From assembly GCA_949316235.1 (NCBI GenBank), contig OX438751.1, positions 22,940,801-23,004,800 of the forward strand: a stretch of 64,000 nt of DNA. Reading direction: 5' to 3'. The notes under the pieces are model-generated. The model had not been told where the DNA came from. It did no database searches and saw only the letters and a program-made list of their open reading frames with translations. This document shows positions 21,636 through 32,334 of the stretch, piece by piece. Within the stretch, counting starts at the first letter, position 1; each line of letters starts with the position of its first letter. This stretch comes from Oegoconia quadripuncta. Lineage: Eukaryota > Arthropoda > Insecta > Lepidoptera > Autostichidae. The position numbers and the translations under genes were made by a program.

Positions 21636-21935
21636 AGCTAATAGCTAGAGGAAGTCTAAAAGTGCCAATAACAGAAAAATTGAGGTGTAATAGGTTAGCA
21701 TGGTTTGGGCACATTATGAGGAGGGATGAAAGGCACGAACAAGACGAGTGTTAAGTATGAATGTGGAGGGATACAGAGGTAGAGGAAGACCAAAGAAGGT
21801 GTGGGTAGACTGCGTGAGGAATGATATATATGTGAAAGGGGTGAGTACGGAGATGATGGCTGATAGAGGAGAGTGGAAGAGGATGACATGTTGTGCCGAC
21901 CCCACCTAGAGTGGGATAAGGGCAGGAAAATGATG
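21636..21935 (+). mobile_element. RTE-like LINE C-terminus and 3' end
   Basis: Same family as the left-edge fragment: 'RLAWFGHIMRRDERHEQD', then a frameshift, 'GRGRPKKVWVDCVRND', 'KGVSTEMMADRGEWKRMTCC', 'ADPT' and stop. Ends 'ggcaggaaaatgatgataaa', an RTE-style short repeat tail. Confidence 0.82.
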
Positions 21936-22261
21936 ATAAACTAAGCTAATACTTAGAACAACGTTTAAAAGAATTGTCGTGTGTTGTATGGTACCGTATC
22001 TAGCAGGCTGGCAGCGTTACTTCTCTTTATCGAAATATTTATGTGTTGAAAGGTAGGTGCCTAGACCCCGAATCTCGCGCACTCGACATTTGACACTCGA
22101 TAGACACTCTATAGATAGATAGACCTCTTTCACACTTATATGCGAGTGGAAAATGTGACAAATCCATGGATGCATATCGACATTAAAATCTCGAGTCCGC
22201 AAAAATCAGGCCCCTGCCCTTCTGTCGCTCGCCGGTGACATCAACCTAAACTAAACTATTT
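21936..22261. other. No recognised gene or element
   Basis: Nothing identifiable. Confidence 0.4.
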
Positions 22262-22412
22262 GTAAACATGCATGACTGATATAAAATTAAATGTTCATCA
22301 CATAATCATATATAAATAAAATGAACATTTTACCGGTGGTAGGATTTGAACTCGCAAACGTTACTAGAGTGAGGCAGGGTCATTAACCTCTAGACCATTC
22401 GGTTGTCACCAT
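22262..22412 (-). mobile_element. Diverged tRNA-headed SINE (5' half)
   Basis: Minus strand: 'gacaaccgaatggtctagag' (A-box area), 'gcgagttcaaatcctacc' (B box), 'gtgatgaacatttaattt'. Related to SINE-A/C but clearly different in the anticodon-arm region. Confidence 0.6.
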
Positions 22413-23009
22413 AATATCTTGAAATCCCATTAATTCGTGAATATCTTTCTTAGATGTCTCTCTGTATACGAATAGGCAAATAGAATAATTTGCAGGTGTC
22501 AGGGAGGCCTGCTCTTCATAAAACAAATTTACTTAAAGTGGTATAACATCGGTTCCGAAAGACATTCCTAAATGTCCTCAAAACAATAATCGTATCTCGT
22601 ATATGATCGTGACATTTTATTTGCTGCTGTTCTCAACGAAAATTAAAAGAAGTGTACAGTCTATCTAGTTTCTATTCCAGTCCCGCTGCCCGTTTACAGT
22701 ATGGTCAGCGTGCTGGTGTCAAGCCATTTTCTTCTGCATTGCCAAGTCTATATAATTACAACTCTATGACAGAACATCGTTTGTATGTAGTTGCGTATTC
22801 AGCAGCATCGAACGCGTCTGAAAAATATTTACTTACCTACATTTAGTTGTGCCTACTTGTATACTCGTATACTTAAAAATATTTCTCTTCGTAAACACAA
22901 ATATGGACGACCATACTTTTTCCTTATTCCCCCCTAGTTGCTACTAAAAGCAGTTACAAAACAAATATTCCTTTTGTGGGGCTTTTATAACATATACATC
23001 CTATCGCTT
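22413..23009. other. No recognised gene or element
   Basis: The 64-codon frame at 22652-22846 has no motif. Confidence 0.4.
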
Positions 23010-23216
23010 GACGACCGATTGGTGTAGTGGATAGTGACCCTGTCAGCGAAACCAACGGTTGCGGGTTCGAATCCCGCGACGGGTAAATGTTTGTGTGATG
23101 GATGAATATAAACATTTATTCCTGAGTCATGGATGTTTCTAGCATCCATAGTAGGTACAAGATTTGCTCAGTTTGGGACTAAATGATTGGTGTAAGTGTC
23201 CGAAATAATTTTTTTT
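23010..23216 (+). mobile_element. SINE-A, near full length
   Basis: Head with A box tggtgtagtgg and B box ggttcgaatcc. The body is 'cattcctgagtcatggatg', with the middle shortened relative to the 1.9-kb copy. Ends 'gtgtccgaaataattttttt'. Confidence 0.88.
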
Positions 23217-23257
23217 ATCGTGAGTACAAAATATGACGTTTGATAGTAGTAGTAACT

Positions 23258-23420
23258 TTTAACCGACTCCAAAATAGAGGTTCTATGTTCGTATGTGTGT
23301 ATTTTTTTGTGACAATTGTCAACCGATTTTGAACATTGTTGTTATGTTTGATAGGGTTTATTACCAGGATCGTCCAATATTTGGTTAACATTTATACTGT
23401 TGCACTTCAGAGATAGACCC
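23258..23420 (+). repeat. Interspersed repeat F (copy 2)
   Basis: 'aaccgactccaaaatagagg', 'ttctatgttcgtatg', 'caaccgattttgaac'. Similar to 7862-7975. Confidence 0.45.
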
Positions 23421-23854
23421 AAATAGTACCTATGTAAGTTGTATACTTTGACGACACAATGAGTGCTGGTTGTTTTGACAATTTTTGGGCGATTTACTTA
23501 TACATGAAGTTATTTTTAAACACAAAGCTCGGTTTCGTCGGAACAATAACTATGGTTACTATGACAAATTGTAGTTTAGTTTTTATTGGATTATACACAA
23601 AATCAAATTTCGATAGGTCTTGTCAAATTGAGGTTTAAAGATACTTTATTCTCATAAAAGACAAGTGTCACTTACATGAGAACAAGACATAGTATTTAAT
23701 GATAGTCATTCGCAGCGCACATTGCACCCAAGTTATTGTAAGAAATGAAGGGAACACACCACAACACTTCATAACATTAAGTTCACTTATTCTCAGTTAG
23801 ATGAGATAATATGTTGTGCCAATTGGAGTCTAAATTGATTAAACGAGTTATTTT
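23421..23854. other. No recognised gene or element
   Basis: Nothing identifiable. Confidence 0.4.
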
Positions 23855-23990
23855 TATTCAAATTCAAATTCAAATACTCTTTATTGCACAATTAACAAAA
23901 GCTACATGAAGAATACAGCGTACATCATTAATCGCACAAAAAGGCGGCCTTATCGCTAACAGCGATCTCTTCCAGGCAAACCTTTATTTT
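23855..23990 (-). mobile_element. LINE-Q 3' end with (TTTGAA)n tail
   Basis: Nearly identical body to the 6.5-kb copy, including stem-loop 23952-23966 and 'ttttgttaattgtgcaataa'. It ends in TTTGAA repeats rather than TATTG repeats. Confidence 0.82.
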
Positions 23991-24049
23991 TAAACCTTTA
24001 TTTTATTATTAATTTATGAAGGTAACTTATTATAAAGTTGTGCTCCCAC

Positions 24050-24370
24050 ATGTTTTTTTTTCTGATCGACTGGATTCGCGTTTGGCCACAATCTCATCCG
24101 TGTGCGAAGTGTGAGTTTTGTCTCGTTTTTAACTTTACCATCGCGTTCGCGTTTACGAAAAAAGACCCTATGAAAAAAATTGTTTTGCAAACTATCCGCT
24201 AGAGGCGCTGCACATTTCGCCATACAAATCGTCACGGAAACGTGAACGCGATAGTAAAGTTAAGTCGAAACAAAATTCACACTCCGCCTTCTGATGGAAA
24301 GTGACGATGTGGTCGACGATGAAGCACGCGATCCCAGTAAATGCCTATTCACTCTGTTCTTGAATATGCC
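24050..24370 (-). mobile_element. LINE-L 3' end split by a foldback MITE
   Basis: 24050-24099 is the LINE-L tail ('tggattcgcgtttggccaca', 'atctcatcc'). 24291-24370 resumes 'ctgatggaaagtgacgatgt', 'gatcccagtaaatgcctatt'. In the 28.7-kb copy the two parts touch. Confidence 0.75.
24101..24289. mobile_element. Foldback MITE inside LINE-L
   Basis: Left arm 'gtgagttttgtctcg', 'aactttaccatcgcgttcg' and right arm 'cgtgaacgcgatagtaaagt', 'cgaaacaaaattcac' are inverted copies, about 50 nt with several mismatches. No coding capacity; about 185 bp long. Confidence 0.72.
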
Positions 24371-24968
24371 AATAATTTTTTTTTTTTTACCCAAACAAAA
24401 AGTATATCAAAATCCTTCAAATTAAAATCAAAGTAAATCAAAAAGTATAGCCTTATCAAAATTAGTTGACTTACGTAGTGGGTGACGCCGGTCTCATGTA
24501 CCGGGTTGGCGACAAAACTCTGGAAGAAGCGCTGTTGGAGAATCGACTAATGGTAGGAGACGTATAATTAGGCAGCTATTAGAAATCACAACACAAATTG
24601 ACGGCGGGTAAATAGTTATTCCAATTTTTTGAAGCACCCGGTCTCACAAACATATACGCCACCAGTGGCGGGTTAAATTAGTATCTTTATATACTTTGGC
24701 AATCGATGTTAAGTAGGGATAATGAAATTACAACTGTGTACGTAGACTCATGCTTCCACATCCACGCGTCATAAAACAAAAGTGTACCAATAAATCAAGC
24801 GGCAGGTTGTGAACATTCGCCGCGCTCACGAACTTTTGCAACTTGAGCCGTTTGTTTCCATCGTTCGATAGTCAACATCAAAAGTCGATAAACAATCAGT
24901 ACTCTGTTGAAATATATTTTAGATAAATAACAATCAAGCTAATATGCAATTTCGACGAATCACGTAAA
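24371..24968. other. No recognised gene or element
   Basis: Nothing identifiable; a GC-richer stretch lies near 24.8 kb. Confidence 0.4.
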
Positions 24969-25440
24969 ATGAAAAATCGGATAGAGGTACGCGAATGGAA
25001 TCTTTTCTGCAATGAAAAACAGGAAAGGATCTCGGGGCGATGTGGTGAGGACGATACTATCGGTCGCATCGGGGGGTGTCGTCGTAATGGGCCTGTCATG
25101 TCGCGCCTCATACTGCTCCCTGATCGCGTTGTGAAGCGCGACAGTGGACAGGGCTCTCTAGCCGCCCTCCGGGAACGGGCCTCCTCTTGTGAGGGGAGGG
25201 GGTCATGGCAGGAGGGGACTTGGAAGCCTCTCTACTGCCGAGGAAGGTCGCCGCGGTGTTTTAGTGGGTATATCTCCCGAAATGGAGGTGAGGCCCACAT
25301 TACCGTCTCGCCGTCCCCCATGCGAGCTGAATGCGTAACGCAATTCCACGCGCAAAAAAAAAAGGTAGAACCAAGTCATCCCTTGCGGAGGCTGAGTCCC
25401 TCAATATATAACCTTGAATACCTAACCTAACCTTAATCGG
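24969..25440 (+). repeat. GC-rich block, probably end of a non-LTR element
   Basis: Much richer in GC than its surroundings. Phrases such as 'ctcctcttgtgaggggaggg', 'gtgttttagtgggtatatct', then A10 at 25354-25363. It finishes with 'cctaacctaacctta'. A 153-codon frame spans it but has low-complexity, motif-free content. I suspect a LINE 3' region but recognise no domain. Confidence 0.4.
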
Positions 25441-26013
25441 TGCGCGATACGAGTCGCGTTTAAAACCCTGGCGTATTACCTAGTTTTACCATATAAGCTA
25501 TATTTTGTAGTATTAACCCCATCAGATAATGCATTGTATACGTAACAAGATAGAATTGTGAACTCTAGACATAAACCGATGAGGTTACCGATATATATGT
25601 ATAAGGTTTGTAATTTTTGTTATAAGTATTTTGATCAATAAATAAAAAAAAAACTATGCTTATAGAGTTTAATTTCAATCGGTTTATTAATTTCGAATAT
25701 TAAGAACTTGAAGGAGTAGTACTGTCTCTTTCATCATTATCATCAAAAATTATTGTAAATTATTTTGAGCAATAGAGAGCATTTGTATTGTATTGTATAG
25801 TCTATGTAAACTCGAGCCGCACTAACATAAGCGTAGGTTCCACTAATTAATTAAATTAAGAGGGTATCGAAGGATCGCTTTGTATTCATCAATGTATCTA
25901 AAATAATACTCTAACAAACGGTAATGAAGGGTTACAAATAGGTAACAGAGTGGTAACTATAGAAAGTGAGAATTCTATTAATAAAATTTTATTAAGTCAG
26001 TTATACATGATAT
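25441..26013. other. No gene; fragment of MITE-2
   Basis: At 25706-25728 'gagtagtactgtctctttca' matches the interior of the MITE just downstream on the opposite strand. Otherwise unassigned. Confidence 0.4.
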
Positions 26014-26155
26014 TGGTGTCAATTCGGATGTACACCAACTAAACTAAAACCAGCTTTGTAGTGATGCCGTCACATCGTACTGTACCACGAAGAAAGAGAC
26101 AGTACTACTCTAAAATTGGTTTTAATTTAGTTGGTGTATATCCGAATCGACACCA
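26014..26155. mobile_element. MITE-2, 142 bp with ~49-bp inverted ends
   Basis: Starts 'tggtgtcaattcggatgtac' and ends with the inverted form 'tatatccgaatcgacacca'. Arms include 'accaactaaactaaaacca' and 'ttggttttaatttagttggt'. No coding capacity, so it would depend on a transposase supplied elsewhere. Confidence 0.78.
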
Positions 26156-26218
26156 TTGTTAGGAATTTAGCCCAGCTGATTAGTATGTTGAAGAAACAAT
26201 CCCGCCAAAAAACAATGG

Positions 26219-26490
26219 TTTTTTTTATGCACAACGGGTTGGTACTTGACCTCAATCACAACTGATGGTAAGTGACGATGAAGTCGAAAGTGGAAGCGTA
26301 CTGACCAGGAAACCCCAACACATTTGGAGGACTGACTATCTTATCTCTTAACATAGATTGGCGGCAGATTTAGATAAGATGGTGGTAGCTAGTGGACATT
26401 TAAAATGCCCTACCACCAACCAAATGGGGATCGAACTCGCGACCTCCGAATCGTAAGCCTAATGTTATTTACATTGAGCCACGAAGGCGG
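26219..26490 (-). mobile_element. SINE-B, full length
   Basis: Minus strand: head 'accgccttcgtggctcaatg', B box 'gcgagttcgatcccca', body and 3' 'gaggtcaagtaccaacccgt' with A-rich tail. A gap in the body removes part of 'caaacagcaatgttaatagc'. Confidence 0.85.
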
Positions 26491-26868
26491 TGGTACTCGA
26501 CACGGTGCATATTGAAGGTAGATGGTGCCCTACGTGACTCTATTGCTACCTTGGGCCCCTAATTAAAGAAAGAAATAGGATGTGTAAGAAGGAAAAGAAA
26601 TTTCCTTCTCCCCCCAAGGCAAATGGGAGTTGAAGATGTAGGGAGAGTATGTTGAAGAGACATTAACCCCGCCTCCACACTCCTCCAAATATAACTCCTA
26701 TAAGCTAGGATCAACAGTGGTACTCGACACGGCGCCTTCTGAAGTTAAACAGTGCCCTATGTGACTTGATTGCTACCTTGGACCCCAGACTAATTAAAGA
26801 AAGAAATAGGTTGTATAAGTAGGAAAAGAAGTTTCCCACTTCCCCCCTAGGAAAATGGGAGTGGCCAA
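26491..26868 (+). repeat. 227-bp tandem duplication (second copy partial)
   Basis: 'tggtactcgacacgg' starts both units (26491, 26718). Shared: 'tgccctacgtgact', 'tgctaccttgg', 'ctaattaaagaaagaaatag', 'aaatgggag'. Copy 2 stops about 150 bp in. Roughly 80-85% identical by eye. Confidence 0.8.
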
Positions 26869-26919
26869 TTAAATGCTAAACGGCACTAATGCCAAACCTA
26901 TGGGGAAGCAGGACGAGTG

Positions 26920-27205
26920 ATGCTCGGCCCTTCGTTTTCGTATATACCACGTACTGCGCCTGAATGCAATATGTTGAAGAGACAGTGGAACAGACTTTGC
27001 TTGAAGAACTGAGGGCCGGTGGAGCATCAAAGTTCTCGAGTGGAGACCACGCACCGGCAAGCGTAGCGTACGACGTCCACACACCAAGTCCAAGTTCAAA
27101 GTTTCGCTTCGATGTCGCTGGACGCAGGCGGATTCCAACCTTTGGAAATCTATGAGGCAGATTGCTATGTTCAGCAATGGACGCCCTGTGGTATGTGATG
27201 TTGTG
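26920..27205 (+). mobile_element. LINE-P C-terminus and 3' end
   Basis: 'WRPRTGKRSVR' reading around 27040-27075, then 'ttcgatgtcgctggacgcag', 'gatgctatgttcagcaatgg' type ending and 'gatgttgtg'. Frame broken. The minus-strand open frames here are shadows. Confidence 0.65.
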
Positions 27206-27284
27206 TTCAGTCTTTATCCTGATGTATCTGTCTATACCATGGTCAGATTTTTATATTAAACTAGCTAGTGGAATAACTTATAGC

Positions 27285-27480
27285 TGAAATTGATTTATCC
27301 TGCGGGAACTACTCACTTTATCGGGATAAAAAGTATCCTATGTCTTAATATAGGGTATATTCTACTTATTTACCAAATTTGATCGAAATCCCTTCATCCG
27401 TTTCGCCGTGATTATGAGCAACTAACGTTTGTTAGTTAGTTAAACTTTCGCATTTATAATATTAGTTACGAGAGGACAGG
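27285..27480 (+). mobile_element. Element J relative
   Basis: 'tatcgggataaaaagtatcc', 'catccgtttcgccgtgatta' and the shared ending 'ctttcgcatttataatatta' + gtta. A different 5' part from the 9.2- and 42.6-kb copies. Confidence 0.65.
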
Positions 27481-27757
27481 TTTATTTGACGAAAATCGGT
27501 TAAACCGTTTCGAAGGTATTTAGCTTTTAACACAGTAGTTTATTATATTTGAATGAAAAACTCGTGGTCGCTCGGGGATTTTTTTTTAATTTCAATTTAT
27601 ATTTATGAACCAAAGTTATTTTTGTGTGGTCATTTATTAAAGTATAAAACACACTGAAATTTCTAATTTTATGGAGAGTAAGGGTGTAAAAAAAACGGAA
27701 AATTATAAAATTTCATCTCGTTTAAAGTATCACTTTGTATTAAAGTAGGTTTGGCTT
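27481..27757. other. No recognised gene or element
   Basis: AT-rich; nothing identifiable. Confidence 0.4.
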
Positions 27758-28050
27758 CATAGTCAATAACCTTACACGTCCTCACTGTTGGGACACAGAC
27801 GCCTCGTACTGGGAGAGGTTATGAGCCATAATCACAGTATTAATACTGTGCCATAATCCATCACGCGGGCTCAGTGCGGTTTGGTGGATTTGAGGCCGAC
27901 TAGCGACCAATTGACAGTCAGTGTTCTTGAGTTACCAACTTTAACATAACGACTGCCATCAATTGAAAACAAACGTGATTGACCGCGACAGAATTGCTTA
28001 ACTTCGCTAATCGAAAAGAAATAGTGAATGCGACTGCGCCACGTCAAATT
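27758..28050 (-). mobile_element. 5S-SINE, near full length
   Basis: Minus strand: 'gtggcgcagtcgcattcact', 'gattagcgaagttaagcaat' + 'tctgtcgcggtcaa' (5S-like), body 'tgacagtcagtg' region, 3' 'ctctcccagtacgaggcgtc' and 'cccaacagtgaggacgtgta'. The second half of the 5S match is deleted. Confidence 0.65.
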
Positions 28051-28701
28051 TGGCTTGCAATACTGACTTCAGCTATCACTTACAAAGCCCATGTCGACCT
28101 TCCTAACACCCTGTATTGAGCCTAACAGAACAATAACCTCATTATTTTATGTGAAAACGTTTTCCATTCACATAATTTTTCGTTTAAACTTTTTGTGTGC
28201 AACCTTCATGCATATTGAAAAACAATTTAACCAACCCAATTAAAAACAATCATTTAAATCTCCAAAAATTATACACGGACGAATTAAAAATTGACGCCCT
28301 GAGCATTGGCTTGGAGTAGAATAGATTACATCCAAAATCCGAGTATTCAATTATCGCGATGTCGCCCGCCGCCATGTTAACATGCAAATTGGTCCATCCG
28401 AAAATTTTGTGAACCCCGTCCCTTTTGCTAATAGGAAATGGGCCTTTTCCGTTATTATTCTCTTGGTGAGGTCCGTTCCCCTTTGTTTTGTCTTTGTAGA
28501 TTTGAAAATTGTTCCGGTCCCTTTAAATCGACAACTTTCGCCGGACGTGTTTAAGTGCGTTTGTATTGTTTCGGTTGAGGCCTGAATATGTGGGGTGATT
28601 AGGGTTACAATCCGGTGGTCGTTCGAACGTTCTCCATTTGTAGAAGTAGGTAGGTATAGTCTCACTATTAGATTGTAACACGAGATCGTTTCGCTTCCAA
28701 C
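28051..28701. other. No gene seen; GC-richer stretch
   Basis: 28.35-28.60 kb is less AT-rich than its surroundings and can be read through on both strands (67-130 codons). No motif or codon pattern convinces me it is coding. Could be conserved non-coding DNA. Confidence 0.35.
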
Positions 28702-29330
28702 AGTGATTTTTTTATGGTAAACTGGATACGCGTTTGACCACAACCTTACCTGATGGAAAGTGACGATGTGGTCAAAGATGAAGCACGCGATCCCAGTAAA
28801 TGCTTATTCACTCTGCTTTTGAAGATCCCGAGGTAGTAGAATTCAGGAAAGACTGACGCAGGGAGGGAGTTCCAGGCCTTGGCTGTTCGTATTATGAATG
28901 AGGAATATTAACTATATACGGGTGGAAATCCTTCCCACGCCAGTGTTCGAAGATGGAAAGGCGACGGTGGATTAAGATTATGTAATTCCAATGCACACTC
29001 ACCGAAATGCATCCTGTAAAAGACTGAGAGAAGGCGACCCTAGGATGGTGTTCGAGGCTCTGCAAATTAGCAGTAATCGAATGATCACCTATGAGTCTTA
29101 TGGCACGTCGTTCCACGGAATCGGGTGCAGCCAATTGGTACTTGGCTGAACCACTCCAGAGGTGACAGCAGTATGCCATGCACGAGCGGACCTGAGCTTG
29201 ATAAAGCACCAAAAGTTGTTTACGTGTGAAATATCGTCTGACTTTAAGGAGAATGCCAGCTTATTAGCTGCTGTTTTATTCCTAGATGATGGATAATCCA
29301 TGTACCTTATCTGTGGCATTGCAGAGCAAA
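28702..29330 (-). mobile_element. LINE-L ORF2 C-terminal region and 3' end
   Basis: Minus strand reads 'LYQAQVRSCMAYCCHLWSGS' followed by AKYQLAAPDSVERRAIRLIGD. After shifts come 'HPYIVNIPHS' and 'AKAWNSLPAS'. The thumb/C-terminal part of a reverse transcriptase; palm motifs lie upstream and are missing. At least two frameshifts. 3' tail 'gtcaaacgcgtatccagttt'. Confidence 0.82.
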
Positions 29331-29444
29331 AATTATTGAATAACTAGAAAATGGTTTTCATTTTCGAAAACCAGTGTTTGCGAAATGGATTTTAGTCATG
29401 TTTGATGGAAACTGTATTTAACTTTAACACAATTGTTTTTGTGT

Positions 29445-30064
29445 GTGTGTTAACCTGCATATCCTCACTCTCCTTTATAATGTACTATACAGTCAGATCT
29501 CCCCCCCTTACCTTAAAAATCTGTTTACATATTTAGGATCCGATCACGATGTGCCTCTTAGGTCTAAAACAAACAATTTGCTTAAGCCCATCAGCTGCCG
29601 TACAAATTATTACTCGGGATCCTTTGGCATTAAGGCTGCGCAGTTGTGGAATGCACTACCACTAAATATTCGCCACGCAGAATCGCTTGCAGTGTTTAAA
29701 CTGCGTCTAAAGGAATATTATTTATCTCTCTAATGAATTGTATATACTGTTATATATATTTATGTGTATTTTATTATTGTACTCATTTATATGGTTTGTT
29801 TATTTTAGTAAGTGTTTATCTTTGTATGTATTCCACTATACCTATGTATTTTCTATGTATCGTCTATTTACTACTGATATTTAAGTTATTCAGCTTTTAC
29901 TTTGCACTATCCAACTACTTATTAAAAAAGCTTCTTTAACTGAGGTTGTCTGGAAGAAATCGCTATCAGCGATAAGACCGCCTTTGTACACTTCATCATC
30001 TATGTTAAATGTTCTTTGTATTTTATTTTTGTGTGCAATAAAGAATTTAATAATAATAATAATT
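29445..30064 (+). mobile_element. LINE-Q ORF2 C-terminus, 3' UTR and (AAT)n tail
   Basis: Open frame to 29733 ends 'GIKAAQLWNALPLNIRHAES' followed by LAVFKLRLKEYYLSL and a stop. The 3' UTR of ~320 bp has stem-loop 29959-29973 (atcgct-atc-agcgat), 'gtgtgcaataaagaattt', then AAT repeats. 5'-truncated but uninterrupted, so perhaps fairly young. Confidence 0.8.
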
Positions 30065-30499
30065 GTTTTGTTTACCTGGATGATACTTGTGCACGCAGCA
30101 ACACGTGCCAGTTGTCGGGATCTTCTTCATAATTGTATTTCATTTTAGCTATAATTTACTATTTCTTTGTTTTTGTATCGTGTTGTAGCGTTCATAATAA
30201 ACTATTCTTATTATTATATGTTTATAGTTTCAATTTTCAATTTATGTGATATATATCGTTATATACTTGATATAGCCCGATTCAAAAGATTTTATTATTA
30301 TCAAATATAGAATAATAATGTAATGCCGTCAGAAAAATAATTTCATCACATATAATTAAGACTTCTAAATTAATGATTTAATAAACTAAACGTTTTTGCA
30401 CAAACATTTCAACACAACGCCATCTAGTGCCAATAATTTGAAATACATTTGTGTCCAATAACAATAAACATTTTTTTTCTTAAAAATTTTCTTGCATCC
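30065..30499. other. No gene; short SINE-C-like end
   Basis: 'acacaacgccatctagtgcc' at 30410-30432 matches the SINE-C 3' region. Nothing else recognised. Confidence 0.4.
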
Positions 30500-30645
30500 C
30501 TCGTATTTCTTGCTTGTTCTTCTCAGGGGAAAATTATCTTTAGAGTAAAGCTAACTATTTTTTTAAAAGCTAACTACTATTTATAACTAAGCTGACTATT
30601 TTAAGCGTGCCTATAAAATAAAGCATTTTTGACTTTGACTTTATA
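30500..30645 (+). mobile_element. LINE-M 3' end
   Basis: 'tttcttgcttgttcttctca', 'ggggaaaatta', 'aaataaagcatttttgactt' and TTTGAC tail. Confidence 0.75.
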
Positions 30646-31008
30646 ATTACATTACAATTGCCATTACAATTAACTCAGAATTAAGTAAGACAATCAAATT
30701 TTCCAAATAACTAATCAAAATTTCAATCAAGTTATTTATTTTCAATAATGGATAACAAAGCAATGTTGGTAAATTATTGGATTTTTAGAACCTTTGTTAT
30801 TGAGTGAAAGGACCATTAGAGGAGGAATGGATGGAAATTCTTACGATGTAGTTCAAAGTTTCGGAGTCTTTTTGATGAATTAGATCCGAGAAGTCTAGTC
30901 AACAAAGTGATAAGAATAACGCCATCATTAATAACAATTTAAACATTTTAAAAACCAAACAACACTACAGCATATATTGGATTTTGTTACCATCAAATCT
31001 GTGTAAAT
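30646..31008. other. No recognised gene or element
   Basis: AT-rich; nothing identifiable. Confidence 0.4.
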
Positions 31009-31320
31009 AGCGTCGATGGCTCATCAGTTAAGACGCGGTCTCACAATTTGGGAGATCCGGGTTCGATTTCCAGGCAGGCCATGTACCGATGAGTTTTTAA
31101 ATTTAATTTAATTACTTATGTGCATTTATCCGACTGCTCTTAAAACGGTGAAGGAAAACATCGTGAGGAAACCAGCATGGCTGAGAAATAAAAATTTAAA
31201 GGCATGTGAAGTCCCCAACCCGCATTGTGCCAGCTTGGTGGACTATGGCCCATACTCCCTCATTATACGAGAGAAGGCCGATATCCCTAGAGTGGGATGT
31301 TTATGGGCTGATGATTGTGG
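31009..31320 (+). mobile_element. SINE-D, full length
   Basis: Head 'gcgtcgatggctcatcagtt' (A-box area), B box 'gggttcgatttcc' (31058-31071). Body 'gaaggaaaacatcgtgagga', 'gagaaataaaaattta', 'actccctcattatacgag', 3' 'ggatgtttatgggctgatga'. The most complete copy in the window. Confidence 0.88.
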
Positions 31321-31327
31321 TACTAAT

Positions 31328-31856
31328 GTAATTAAGTTCTTTTGCAATATTTCACACTGCATTGATTATTATCAGTGATTGATAAATAGTCGCCAACCAA
31401 CAAAAGTCACATTTCAGACATATAACGTTTTTTACCCGACTGCACCAGGAAGGACGGTAATGTTTTATGGTGTATGTACGCGTGTAGATTTGTATGATAG
31501 TCTAATGACTATCATACAAGTTGGGTTGTATGATACGGGTTGGGGATTTCACATGCCTTTGAATTTTTATTTCTCAGGCATGCAGGTTTCCTCACGATGT
31601 TTTCCTTCACCGTTTTAAGAGCAGTCGGATAAATGCACATGACTATCATACAAATCATAAATACAATTTGTATGATACAAACTATCATACAAATCTACAC
31701 GCGTACATACACCATAAAACATTACCGTCCTTCCTGGTGCAGTCGGGTAAAAAACGTGATATATGTCCGAAATGTGACTTTTGTTGGTTGGCGACCATTT
31801 ATCAATTACTGATAATAATCAACGCAGTGTGAAATATTGCAAAAGAACTTAATTAC
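31328..31856. mobile_element. Foldback element, ~175-bp arms, with SINE-D piece in the loop
   Basis: Arm 1 (31328-31501) and arm 2 (31682-31856) are inverted copies with only a handful of differences. They begin gtaattaag and end cttaattac. They include 'cgactgcaccaggaaggacg' and 'ggtgtatgtacgcgtgtaga'. The 180-bp loop carries a SINE-D fragment. No coding capacity. Confidence 0.85.
31537..31641 (-). mobile_element. SINE-D core fragment in foldback loop
   Basis: Inverted copy of 31119-31221 ('atgtgcatttatccgactgc' to 'ccccaacccg'), ~95% identical. The direct repeat gactatcatacaa lies at 31507-31519 and 31641-31653, like a target duplication. Confidence 0.8.
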
Positions 31857-31941
31857 ACACAATAATTCATTCTAAATGACATAAAAATTACTCTCTAATC
31901 AATAGCGTCTCAGATATTATGTGAAAAACTTGAGTTACCCT

Positions 31942-32275
31942 CCAATGTCAACAGCCTTACATGTCCCACTGTTGGGGCTCTCACTGGGAGAGGTTTTTGG
32001 GCCATAATTCATCACGGGGGTCCATTCTGGGTTAGTGGATTTGTGTCAGACGATATAGTGGCTACCTGACTGTCATTGTTTTTAAGCCGCTACTGTAGGC
32101 CACTGACTTGGCTTAACGACAGCCTTCAATTGAAAACAACCGGGACCGAATATTGTTAATTAGTGCTTTCTGAAACACGGAATTACTCCTATTAAAATGC
32201 CACTAATGGTCACCCAACCAACCAGACGTTGCTTAACTTCGCTAAACGAAAAGCAAATGCGACTACGCCATGAGT
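31942..32275 (-). mobile_element. 5S-SINE, near full length
   Basis: Minus strand: 'gcgtagtcgcatttgctttt', 'cgaagttaagcaacgtctgg', 'ttggttgggtgaccatt' (5S-like). Body 'ggttgttttcaattgaaggc', 'gccaagtcagtggcctac', 'gatgaattatggcccaaaa', 3' 'cctctcccagtgagagcccc' and 'aacagtgggacatgtaaggc'. Confidence 0.72.
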
Positions 32276-32334
32276 GTTTCAAGTGGACATAATTATTGAA
32301 ACCAAAATTGGCAAATGTCTCAGTATTTTTCTTT

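Noticed and set aside
24969..25430. 153-codon open frame on plus
   Set aside because: Long mainly because GC-rich DNA has few stops; no recognisable domain, and it contains a poly(A) read as lysines and SINE-like low-complexity sequence.
28351..28743. 130-codon open frame on minus
   Set aside because: Starts in the LINE-L 3' tail and has no domain pattern; an equally open frame exists on the other strand.
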